From: JBCLLP01 sp039738635
Lineage (GTDB): Bacteria; Patescibacteriota; Saccharimonadia; CAILAD01; BJGX01
DNA length: 31,709 nt
Assembly: GCA_039738635.1 (NCBI GenBank)
Contig: JBCLLN010000009.1
Location: 1 to 31,709 of the forward strand
Reading direction: 5' to 3'
Below, piece by piece: positions 7,054-13,319 of this stretch. Under the pieces are notes generated by a model. The model was not told where the DNA came from, ran no database searches, and saw only the letters and a list, made by a program, of their open reading frames with translations. A program made the translations under genes and the position numbers. Position 1 is the first letter of the stretch. The number at the start of each line of letters is the position of its first letter.

Positions 7054-7078
7054 GTACAACCGCAATGCTTTATACATT

Positions 7079-7357
7079 TTATTTGCCTCCTTTCTTTATT
7101 AATTGCTCATAAATTACCTCTTGCTGTCTGTCTTGTATTAAATCGGCTTGGCTTGAGCCTAGTGTGCTACCTGTTTTAGCTAAATCTAGCACAAACGCTT
7201 GAGCCTCTACCCGTGCCTGTTCCCATAGTTTTATATTTCTTTTTGGTGGTATAGTTATACAACTTTCACAATAAGTATTATCGCTAAAAATTGTCCACCT
7301 ACCTTTGTCCATCTTTATCACTAAATCGCAACCCCTACAATGTGCGTAATCGTTCAT
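7079..7357 (-). CDS. Small zinc-ribbon protein
   Basis: The 92-residue protein has CRGC at residues about 8-11 and CESC at about 30-33, a four-cysteine zinc-binding module, followed by a helical, charged C-terminal half (EQARVEAQAFVLDLAK). It is the last gene of a run of five tiny minus-strand genes with classical Shine-Dalgarno sequences (here AAAGGAGT) and 4-40 bp gaps. Zinc-ribbon proteins of this size in such runs are typical of phage or plasmid-like modules. Function is unknown. Confidence 0.7.
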   Translation of the reverse strand: MNDYAHCRGCDLVIKMDKGRWTIFSDNTYCESCITIPPKRNIKLWEQARVEAQAFVLDLAKTGSTLGSSQADLIQDRQQEVIYEQLIKKGGK

Positions 7358-7361
7358 CTTT

Positions 7362-7511
7362 TTACTCCTTTATTGCTTTAATTGCTAATGTCCTACTATC
7401 TTTTTTATAGTTTCTTATACACGACAAACACCAAGCCTCACTTGGCTCACCTATCTCAAAATATATGTTATTCAATTTCCTTTTTTTATCGCAATTTTCA
7501 CAGTTTTTCAT
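7362..7511 (-). CDS. 49-residue zinc-finger protein
   Basis: ATG at 7511, stop TAA at 7362-7364. The product has CENC at residues 4-7 and CLSC at 28-31, again a four-cysteine zinc module, and a basic C-terminal helix. GGAAAGGAT precedes the start by about 8 nt, and the ATG overlaps the TGA of the upstream gene (ATGA), so the two are coupled. The stop is 4 bp before the next gene's ATG. Function is unknown. Confidence 0.7.
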   Translation of the reverse strand: MKNCENCDKKRKLNNIYFEIGEPSEAWCLSCIRNYKKDSRTLAIKAIKE

Positions 7512-7642
7512 TGTCTTATCCTTTCCGAGCTTATAGCCCTTTGTGCTAATGCCATTACAATACCCTGTAAATCACTCCTAGTTAAATCGTTTTGATTATC
7601 TACTAGCTCTAAAATCTCATTTTCCAATTCTAGTCGTGTCAT
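7508..7642 (-). CDS. 44-residue helical protein
   Basis: ATG at 7642, TGA at 7508-7510 overlapping the next start. The product (MTRLELENEILELVDNQ...) is predicted to be two short helices and may be a small DNA- or protein-binding domain. AGAAAGGAT lies about 8 nt before the ATG. It is supported by its ribosome binding site and its overlap with the next gene rather than by homology. Confidence 0.6.
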   Translation of the reverse strand: MTRLELENEILELVDNQNDLTRSDLQGIVMALAQRAISSERIRQ

Positions 7643-7664
7643 TTTTTTATCCTTTCTTGTTTAA

Positions 7665-8006
7665 TTAATATGCACTATTTGGGCGATTCTGTTGTGACTC
7701 ATAATCATCACTACTAGCCCACTCATCATAATCATTAACTAAGTCATTACTGGCGTTATAAAAGTAACGCTTTAATGCTTCAGCTAACTTATCGGCTCTG
7801 GCTAGTTTGCGTTTGTCTTTTGTCTCAAAGTTTCTATCACTTGCTATACTACCAGTCATACCACCACCTAAATAGTTTTGGTATGCTGTTATTTTGGCGT
7901 CATTTATTTTTAGGTATTCACTAGCGTCAATTTCAATTCCACCCCCCCTATGAGATACTTCTAATCTTATCGTGTTATTTGTTATGTATTCGGTTATGTT
8001 ATTCAT
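7665..8006 (-). CDS. Hypothetical protein of the small-gene module
   Basis: The 113-residue soluble protein (MNNITEYITNNTIRLEVSHR...) has a strand-rich N-terminal half, a basic helix at about residues 65-85 (KDKRKLARADKLAEALKRYF) and an acidic, polar C-terminus. AAAGGAG lies 6-7 nt upstream of the ATG. I do not recognise it. Its neighbours (tiny zinc-finger genes, close spacing, strong Shine-Dalgarno sequences) suggest a mobile-element-derived module. Confidence 0.65.
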   Translation of the reverse strand: MNNITEYITNNTIRLEVSHRGGGIEIDASEYLKINDAKITAYQNYLGGGMTGSIASDRNFETKDKRKLARADKLAEALKRYFYNASNDLVNDYDEWASSDDYESQQNRPNSAY

Positions 8007-8028
8007 TTTGTCTCCTTTAATGCTTTAA

Positions 8029-8091
8029 TTACTTCCGTCTGGCTCTACTAATATAGTTCCCATCTACATCGTGTACTTGTGAAAATCTCAT
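8029..8091 (-). CDS. Possible 20-residue peptide heading the small-gene module
   Basis: ATG at 8091, TAA at 8029-8031, preceded by AAGGAGG 7 nt upstream, the strongest ribosome binding site in the module. The product starts MRFSQVHDVDGNYI and ends basic (SRARRK). It may be a leader peptide or a small protein; only the translation signals support it. Confidence 0.45.
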   Translation of the reverse strand: MRFSQVHDVDGNYISRARRK

Positions 8092-8131
8092 TTTGTTTTC
8101 CTCCTTGTTTAGTTATTTAATATCTATATGT

Positions 8132-8395
8132 TTATTTTTGCGCCGTAAGTTTTTTGGGCTCGGGTTCTGTAGGTCGGGTTTTAGAGCTCTGTAGTAATGT
8201 GGCGACAATACTCAGGAGTATTACCCCAACGAAAAACGCCACGATTTGCGTTAGCGAAATGTCTGCACCACGCATATTTAGTACGCTACTTAGTGCCCAT
8301 ACCAGCCCTAAAAATACCAGTACAGCTAGCCAGTCTTCCCAGGATATAGGTCGCAAGAATATGTTGTTTGATTTTTTAAACCAATATTTATTCAT
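8132..8395 (-). CDS. Small two-helix membrane protein, paralogue of 4954-5205
   Basis: The 87-residue protein starts MNKYWFKKSNN, with membrane segments at about residues 20-41 (EDWLAVLVFLGLVWALSSVL) and 49-68, then a tail SKTRPTEPEPKK followed by LTAQK. In the paralogue translation stops at the repeat's TAG after PKK. Here that TAG is mutated and the frame continues five codons through the degenerate repeat. The upstream DNA (CAAGCTTGTCC, GGGAAC, TATAGCTATG) is shared with the paralogue. Confidence 0.7.
   Translation of the reverse strand: MNKYWFKKSNNIFLRPISWEDWLAVLVFLGLVWALSSVLNMRGADISLTQIVAFFVGVILLSIVATLLQSSKTRPTEPEPKKLTAQK
8140..8175. repeat. Degenerate family A repeat inside the 3' end of 8132-8395
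   Basis: GCGCCGTAAGTTTTTTGGG then CTCGGGTTCTGTAGG. Compared with the consensus, the GGGGCTAC part is lost, which removes the in-frame stop. Confidence 0.65.
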
Positions 8396-8506
8396 AGCTA
8401 TAATAAGTTCCCTATTATAGGCTTGGACAAGCTTTTGGGTGGCGGGTTGGGGCGGGTTTCAAACACTGATAACATGGTGGTAACGATCTGCTCCGGTAGG
8501 TCTGAA

Positions 8507-8722
8507 TCAAAGAATAGTGTTTTTCTTGCATTTTGAACACTTTATTCCGTTGCAAATGCCATCTTCCTCTATCACTGCTCCTTTATACTCTTCACAGGCT
8601 TCGCATTTAGCTAAACCTAGCTGGGTTGCCCGGTATTTAACAAAGTTAACCCATACCTCTTTACTGACTTCTTCTGGCGTTTTGCCGTGAGTTGAAACAA
8701 GTGTTATTAGTTTTTTTGACAT
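8507..8722 (-). CDS. 71-residue zinc-ribbon protein under a SAM riboswitch
   Basis: The 71-residue protein (MSKKLITLVSTHGKTPEEVSKE...) has a helical N-terminal half and cysteines CEAC at residues about 40-43, then CNGIKCSKCKK at about 57-67, a likely zinc ribbon. A Shine-Dalgarno (AAAGGA) lies 8 nt before the ATG and is the sequence that the upstream riboswitch can mask. I do not recognise the family. Control by S-adenosylmethionine suggests a link to methionine, SAM or methylation, but nothing in the protein itself shows this. Confidence 0.75.
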   Translation of the reverse strand: MSKKLITLVSTHGKTPEEVSKEVWVNFVKYRATQLGLAKCEACEEYKGAVIEEDGICNGIKCSKCKKNTIL

Positions 8723-8728
8723 AAAAAA

Positions 8729-8890
8729 TATCCTTTCTGCGATAGAGAGGATAATAAAACTTGTTTGTTATCCTTCCCTCGCGGGCTAGGCTTAGCACCG
8801 TTTCTATTTGCAGGCTATAAGCCATGAGCAAAGTCGAATGGTTGCTGGCAGGTCACAGAGCTAGAACTCTCGCTGCACTCTTGATATTAA
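8729..8890 (-). promoter_or_regulatory. SAM-I clan (S-box-like) riboswitch with translational switch
   Basis: Reading on the minus strand: ATATCAAGAG (P1 5' strand and J1/2, from 8887), GCAG...CTGC (P2) enclosing GAG/CTC and a CGA/TGA kink-turn-like bulge, then the invariant GCAACC (8840-8845), a P3 arm (TTTGC/GCAAA), GGTGCTAA (8792-8799), a CCC-GCGA-GGG hairpin (P4) and GGATAA (8768-8773) as the P1 3' strand. Downstream, TTATCC (8749-8754) can pair either with GGATAA or with the GGATA of the Shine-Dalgarno (8729-8733). With ligand, P1 forms and TTATCC masks the ribosome binding site, giving an OFF switch. An extended -10 (TGCTATAAT) lies just upstream at about 8908-8916. Confidence 0.75.
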
Positions 8891-8951
8891 AATTGCTAAC
8901 ACGCTTATTATAGCACCCTTTGCAATGCTTTGTATAATTTTATCTATTTAT

Positions 8952-9000
8952 GGCGCTAGGGGCTACTTTTTGGGTTGGGGTTAGAGGGGGTTGGGGTTAA
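8952..9000. repeat. Family A repeat, copy 8
   Basis: GGCGCTAGGGGCTAC, TTTTTGGGTTGGGG, TTAGAGGGGGTTGGGG. It lies between the riboswitch promoter and the 3' end of the gene at 8997. Confidence 0.85.
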
Positions 9001-9323
9001 TATACCTCTCCGTAATGTGCCCATTCCTTTTCTGGTAATGCTCTCAAATATTTACCTACTTCTTCGATTTGTTCGTGGTCAGATGCCCATTCCAAATAAC
9101 TTTTAAATTGAAATTGTAATTCTATCGGCATAATATGCTCCCAGTTATTATAAATAATATAAGGTTCGGCTGGCTCTCTATCACCACCATGGCCGTCTAA
9201 TGCATTTGTATTTTTTAAAAGTTTGAAAAGCTCTTGCCATATTTTATATTGTGGGCATAGTCTATTGCTGGAAGTGCAATATTTCCAAAGTGATTCAAAT
9301 GTTTCTTTTTCTTGGTCTTTCAT
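8997..9323 (-). CDS. Hypothetical acidic protein
   Basis: The 108-residue protein (MKDQEKETFESLWKYCTSSN...) is rich in Trp, Glu and Tyr, with a Trp/Cys-containing N-terminal half (YCTSSNRLCPQYKIWQELFK), a polar loop (DGHGGDREPAEPYIIYNNW) and a helical C-terminus. There is no signal peptide, zinc motif or catalytic motif I can name. The stop codon overlaps the end of a family A repeat. It is a single-gene cassette; no clear Shine-Dalgarno precedes the ATG. Confidence 0.6.
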   Translation of the reverse strand: MKDQEKETFESLWKYCTSSNRLCPQYKIWQELFKLLKNTNALDGHGGDREPAEPYIIYNNWEHIMPIELQFQFKSYLEWASDHEQIEEVGKYLRALPEKEWAHYGEVY

Positions 9324-9431
9324 AATCTTTTAAACTGATGTGGCGCTTATTATTTAGCTTTAACCTGGCCGGTCATAAGCATCGAAAGTCAGTCGCCATA
9401 CTAGCCTTTCGATTTAGTATTCACAATGCTA

Positions 9432-9911
9432 TTATAACTTTTTAGAACTTAAGAGTTCTCTACCACGTGCAATTTGATTAGCGCATTCTCCCCCAAGGAT
9501 TGGCCCTTCTACATATATTGGGTTTTTACTTTTTTTAGCTATATCTATGATCGTAATCCATGGATCCATAGATTTTTCAGCTGAAGCGCCATAATAGAAT
9601 GCGTAAATATGAGCTTTGATACACGCGGATGCGCACATGGAGCATATCTCTGCGTTGCTGAAAACTACACAATTATCTAAATATCTCGTACCTTTTTGTT
9701 TACCTAGTTTTCTGATTGCGTTAATTTCTCCGTGTGCAGTAGGGTCATTATCCATGTTTTGAGTATTATGAGAACGAACTAAAATATTTCCATCCATATC
9801 TGTAATAATAGATGAGATCGGAACATTACCTTCATTAATTGCTATCTCTGCTTCTTCCTGGCAAATTCTAATTAACTCGAGGGTACGTTCTTTACTAATA
9901 TTTGGTTTCAT
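9432..9911 (-). CDS. Zinc-dependent nucleobase/nucleoside deaminase (cytosine deaminase-like)
   Basis: The 159-residue protein belongs to the CDA/tadA deaminase fold. Zinc ligand and proton shuttle are in TAHGEINAIR (His60, Glu62), and the second motif is ICSMCASAC (Cys90, Cys93). The HGE variant, rather than HAE, and the layout resemble yeast-type cytosine or guanine deaminases more than tRNA adenosine deaminases. The PC of the usual PCxxC is IC here. The likely reaction is hydrolytic deamination of a free base. It is a single-gene cassette with a leaderless-type start. Some deaminases act in phage defence by draining nucleotides, but nothing here shows that role. Confidence 0.85.
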   Translation of the reverse strand: MKPNISKERTLELIRICQEEAEIAINEGNVPISSIITDMDGNILVRSHNTQNMDNDPTAHGEINAIRKLGKQKGTRYLDNCVVFSNAEICSMCASACIKAHIYAFYYGASAEKSMDPWITIIDIAKKSKNPIYVEGPILGGECANQIARGRELLSSKKL

Positions 9912-9917
9912 AATTTG

Positions 9918-9923
9918 ATTATA
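9918..9923 (-). promoter_or_regulatory. -10 box TATAAT, leaderless start for 9911
   Basis: GGTATAAT, 6 nt (CAAATT), then ATG. Family A copy 9 lies 18 bp upstream. Confidence 0.7.
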
Positions 9924-9941
9924 CCTTTTTTTGGGTGTTTT

Positions 9942-9991
9942 GGCGCTATGGGCTACTTTTTGAGCTCGGGTTAGAGTGGGTGGGGGGGTTA
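9942..9991. repeat. Family A repeat, copy 9
   Basis: GGCGCTATGGGCTAC, TTTTTGAGCTCGGG, TTAGAGTGGGTGGGGGGG, between the deaminase and DUF262 cassettes. Confidence 0.85.
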
Positions 9992-10039
9992 CAATTTATA
10001 AAACATCATGTAGTCGGATTTCGAGTTTATATTGCTATG

Positions 10040-11728
10040 TTATAATTTCCAGATTATTGCTGCCATCCCAGCTAATTCTGCTGCTCGGTTATCTATTTCA
10101 TTAACACCCCAGGAATTGTATTTAAGTAGCGCATGTGTCATTTTCATATCAGTACCTAATTCATCATCAATTTTATTTCTTTCTTCATAATATTTCTTTT
10201 TATCTTCAAATTTGTTATTTGAGGCTTTACTGTTTGGCTTTCTTTCTAATAAGGTCAGATTCCCTATATTCATTATTTTTTCTTTAGCTTCATCGGTAGA
10301 AAGTATGGAGAAACCTGCCCAATTCTCAGCGTTATTCATTGTTTGAGGTGCGATATGTTCAATATGCACGTTGAATCTATTCTTAACCATTTTGCCTTGA
10401 TTGCCCGACCCAAAGCCATCTATTTCCAACTTATCCAAAACATATTTTGTCTGATCACTTTGCTGGAATATACTAGTCTTGAATCCTGAAATAAATTCTT
10501 CATCATTTGGTGTATTCTTAATAAAAATATCTTTAATATAGCTCTTCCAGTCGGGTTGCTTGAATGAATCTAAGGCCAGAGAATTATATAGAGGGTCAAT
10601 GATTGAGGTAGAGGACCCAACAATACTACGTCGTATCGAAAATACCTCTATCATTTTCATAAGATCAATCAAATCTTCAGCACGTTTTACTTCATTAAAT
10701 GCTCGTAGCAAAAGCGTATAGCTGGTCGTGGCCTTAATTGCAGAAATGTTTTTAAGATGTTCATTAATATTTTCATTGCGTGACTCGTCGAATAAATCAA
10801 TCTCAGCATTATTCAATTTACCATACAGTTCAGATTGCTTGCGAACATCAGTTATAAGTTGTTCTAATTTGCTTCCAGCATTATTTGCTAAATCTATAAA
10901 ACGATCATAAAGTCGTTCTTTTGTTACTTTGCTTCTTGTTTCGTATAATGAAGTTGACATTATGTACTGTCGGAAAAATCTTACCTTATCTATCCCGTCA
11001 AGATTCTCAATTATTATTTCCCATGAATTTTTAATGACTTCAAAACTTTCGGGATGATGTGAGGATAGTTTAAAAAGATAGTTTTTAATTAGATCTACAG
11101 CTGATAAATCTAATCCGCGATCATTAAGTGTTTCAAATAATCGGTATGCCGACTTGTGACTATCTGTAATTATTGTCACAAAAGATAGTTTATATGCTAT
11201 TTTATCGAGTAGTTTATCTAGCTCGATACCATCTAGAGTTGCTATTTTGTTTGAAAAATAATTGTGATTTTTCGCAATTACGGAATCTTTATTTGTTTGT
11301 TCCTTGTCTTCAATTAATTCATTATAGGCTGTTCTATCACCTTTCCCGAGGTCTAGTTTTATTCTTCTCCCTCGTTTAAGCATACTACTATATAAGTACT
11401 TTTCTAGAGTGTCAGCAGTTTCGTCATCCCCAAGCTCACGATATCTGTTGTGTAATACATCGATAAGCAGTGATAATGTTGCTATCCGCTGTTGTCCATC
11501 TACTACCTCTAGGATATTAAAGCCTCCTACTTTATGGGTGTCAGCAATAAGCACCAAAGCCCCTAAGAAACACGCATCATCATCTTCTATTTCAATAATG
11601 TCTGACCAAAAATCATCAAGTTGTGAAATTCCCCATGAATATGGCCGCTGGTAGTCAGGTACTGAGAATATATTGCTCCCACCGTGAAGCAGTTCACTCA
11701 GATTTTGCTCATCTACATCAATTTTCAT
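10040..11728 (-). CDS. DUF262/DUF1524 protein, GmrSD-type putative type IV restriction enzyme
   Basis: The 562-residue protein has the DUF262 (ParB-like nucleotidase) N-terminal signature: FSVPDYQRPYSWG at residues 21-33, FLGALVLI at 54-61, and VVDGQQRIATLSLL at 75-88 with the DGQQR motif (77-81). The C-terminal third has the DUF1524 His-Me/HNH nuclease motif FNVHIEHIAPQTM near residue 450 and NIGNLTLLERKPNSKASN with the trailing Asn near 490. This layout is that of GmrSD-like enzymes, which cut modified (for example glucosylated) phage DNA in an NTP-dependent way. It is fused S+D in a single chain, of usual length. AAGGAG lies about 12 nt before the ATG, with an extended -10 (TGCTACAAT) upstream, so it is not leaderless. 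Confidence 0.9.
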   Translation of the reverse strand: MKIDVDEQNLSELLHGGSNIFSVPDYQRPYSWGISQLDDFWSDIIEIEDDDACFLGALVLIADTHKVGGFNILEVVDGQQRIATLSLLIDVLHNRYRELGDDETADTLEKYLYSSMLKRGRRIKLDLGKGDRTAYNELIEDKEQTNKDSVIAKNHNYFSNKIATLDGIELDKLLDKIAYKLSFVTIITDSHKSAYRLFETLNDRGLDLSAVDLIKNYLFKLSSHHPESFEVIKNSWEIIIENLDGIDKVRFFRQYIMSTSLYETRSKVTKERLYDRFIDLANNAGSKLEQLITDVRKQSELYGKLNNAEIDLFDESRNENINEHLKNISAIKATTSYTLLLRAFNEVKRAEDLIDLMKMIEVFSIRRSIVGSSTSIIDPLYNSLALDSFKQPDWKSYIKDIFIKNTPNDEEFISGFKTSIFQQSDQTKYVLDKLEIDGFGSGNQGKMVKNRFNVHIEHIAPQTMNNAENWAGFSILSTDEAKEKIMNIGNLTLLERKPNSKASNNKFEDKKKYYEERNKIDDELGTDMKMTHALLKYNSWGVNEIDNRAAELAGMAAIIWKL

Positions 11729-11949
11729 AAAAACTCAACTCCTTAATAGATACTGTGCTATTTTGGTACTATTGTAGCATATTCTGTTAATTAGTTTCCG
11801 TAATCCTAGACTTATTAAATTACATGTAGAACTATTTACCATATGATACATCTTTGCCTAGTATTGCCATGGTTTCAGTCAAGGACGGGCTGGCTGGGGC
11901 TACTTTCTGGGCCCATGTTAGAGTGGGTTGGTCAATAAATCTATGAGGC
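11729..11949. other. Intergenic region with DUF262 promoter and repeat
   Basis: It holds the promoter of the DUF262 gene (TGCTACAAT at about 11773-11781, minus strand) and family A copy 10. I see no gene in it. Confidence 0.5.
11890..11933. repeat. Family A repeat, copy 10
   Basis: GGCTGGGGCTAC, TTTCTGGGCCCATG, TTAGAGTGGGTTGG. It is more diverged at the left end than its neighbours. Confidence 0.75.
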
Positions 11950-12333
11950 CTATGCTTCGCCTTTTATGTATCCGCTTTTCATGTATTGCGTTCGTAGTTT
12001 GGGGCTGTAATTAGCCATGCCCATATGCACTGGTACATTTCGGGCTCGGTTCATAATACTGTCGTGGACATATGTGTTGTAGTGCCAGTAGCGATAGTTA
12101 CCAATAAAGCCGTACCTTATGTCCGAGCTGTGATACTTGGTGTTCCAACCGTATTTGGTTATAAAGTCAGCTATGGCGTTAAACAAGTCAGTGTTCCATT
12201 CCATGACTATATATTCGTGCGGTGCTTTAGTGTCATAAGTTTTGGCATATTTCCACTGCTGCACGATGATCAATCCCACTAGATACTTCTCATGGTCTTC
12301 TTTGCTCATGTTAGTGTATGGTTGGACTGGCAA
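11950..12333 (-). CDS. Hypothetical protein with TTG start
   Basis: The 127-residue protein is rich in Tyr, Asn, His and Trp (EYIVMEWNTDLFNAIADF; DIRYGFIGNYRYWHYNTYVH). I do not recognise it. The best start is TTG at 12333 because AAGGAG lies 6 nt upstream; an in-frame ATG at 12309 has no such site. The -10 TATAAT of the family A-linked promoter lies about 62 bp upstream, so unlike its neighbours this cassette has a real 5' leader. It has no membrane segments, so it is a cytoplasmic single-gene cassette. Confidence 0.6.
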   Translation of the reverse strand: MPVQPYTNMSKEDHEKYLVGLIIVQQWKYAKTYDTKAPHEYIVMEWNTDLFNAIADFITKYGWNTKYHSSDIRYGFIGNYRYWHYNTYVHDSIMNRARNVPVHMGMANYSPKLRTQYMKSGYIKGEA

Positions 12334-12408
12334 TTTATCTCCTTATGTCTGACACCTACAAACTTAACCTAAAACCCAGTTTTAATAGCTACATTATACC
12401 TTTTTTTG

Positions 12409-12453
12409 GGTGCTAGGGGCTACTTTTTGGGTTCTGGTTAGAGTGGTTTGGTC
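12409..12453. repeat. Family A repeat, copy 11
   Basis: GGGTGCTAGGGGCTAC, TTTTTGGGTTCTGG, TTAGAGTGGTTTGG. Its right end overlaps the last codons of the gene ending at 12438. Confidence 0.8.
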
Positions 12454-13229
12454 AATCTTTTGATAATGGCTTTGCCCCCGTCACTAGCGGGGCTCAAACT
12501 TGCGCCTCTGGCCTCCCCTGTCGTATACGTGACAATACCGGCACCTTCCGCTATACCCCACGTTTTAACTTGGCGTGTAATTATCAGTATTGCTTTTTTA
12601 TTCCTGACTTTATCTAGTACGGTTTCATTCACAAATTTTCTAGCCATATTTACAGACGGAAGTTCTGACAGCCACTTGTCGCGTTCGTGAAAACTAGCAC
12701 TGTGATATGGGAATAGTTCGATGCTCGCAACTTTAGCTGCCATTAGCTTGGTAGCTTCAGCAAAAGAGGTTTTATTTATTTCTGCAACTGCGCCTATGTC
12801 ACCATTTAATTTTTTATGCCACCACTGATATCCAGCTGTCCATGAAAATTTGGGATCTAAAAACATAAAGGGGTATTCTTTATCAATCTTTTGTTTTAGG
12901 TTATTTATTACGGCTTGCTTGTATTCCTTCACATTATATTCACCGTAATAGTCATTTGGGCTGAGCCCTGGGTTTAGCATTAGTATATATATTTCTGCAT
13001 TACTGAGATCACCGCAATAGGGGTGTGGCAATAAGCCAAAATGCAAATCACTCAGACCTGTTTTGCCGAAATCTGCAGTGCTGATGTAGCGCGCCCAATC
13101 ATAATCTTCGGTACGAGCTTTTTTACATTTAGGCCCATCAAAGTATTCAATATCTAAATCAAGTATGTATGGGGCATTAGTCGGTTTCCATTTACTCCAC
13201 CCCTCTAATAAGTTACTATCGTTTTTCAT
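12438..13229 (-). CDS. Putative uracil-DNA-glycosylase-fold protein
   Basis: The 263-residue protein has a strand-plus-motif AEIYILMLNPGLSPNDYYGE at about residues 79-98, which resembles motif 1 (strand then G-x-D/N-P-G) of the UDG superfamily, then IELFPYHSASF at about 170-180 and AILIITRQVKTWGI at about 213-226, which fit the later strand and motif positions. The similarity is weak and the catalytic residues cannot be assigned, so it could be a binding-only or base-sensing member. The start is leaderless-type (TATAAT, 6 nt, ATG). It is the cassette next to the type I RM operon. Confidence 0.5.
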   Translation of the reverse strand: MKNDSNLLEGWSKWKPTNAPYILDLDIEYFDGPKCKKARTEDYDWARYISTADFGKTGLSDLHFGLLPHPYCGDLSNAEIYILMLNPGLSPNDYYGEYNVKEYKQAVINNLKQKIDKEYPFMFLDPKFSWTAGYQWWHKKLNGDIGAVAEINKTSFAEATKLMAAKVASIELFPYHSASFHERDKWLSELPSVNMARKFVNETVLDKVRNKKAILIITRQVKTWGIAEGAGIVTYTTGEARGASLSPASDGGKAIIKRLTKPL

Positions 13230-13235
13230 ATTCTA

Positions 13236-13241
13236 ATTATA
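13236..13241 (-). promoter_or_regulatory. -10 box TATAAT, leaderless start for 13229
   Basis: GGTATAAT, 6 nt (TAGAAT), then ATG; family A copy 12 lies 10 bp upstream. Confidence 0.7.
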
Positions 13242-13251
13242 CCTCTTTTTT

Positions 13252-13305
13252 GGTGCTAGAGGCTACTTTTTGGGCTTGGGTTAGAGTGGGTTGGGGGTTA
13301 GGTTG
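13252..13305. repeat. Family A repeat, copy 12
   Basis: GGTGCTAGAGGCTAC, TTTTTGGGCTTGGG, TTAGAGTGGGTTGGGGG, TTAGGTT. It separates the cassette array from the hsd operon. Confidence 0.85.
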
Positions 13306-13319
13306 GTAGCCCGCCATTA

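Noticed and set aside
4163..13305. Family A repeats as classical integron attC sites
   Set aside because: GTTAGRN-like ends are present (GTTAGAG, GTTAGGT) but there is no complementary RYYYAAC at the other end, no R/L inverted-repeat pairs, and no integrase in the window. I keep only the cassette-like arrangement.
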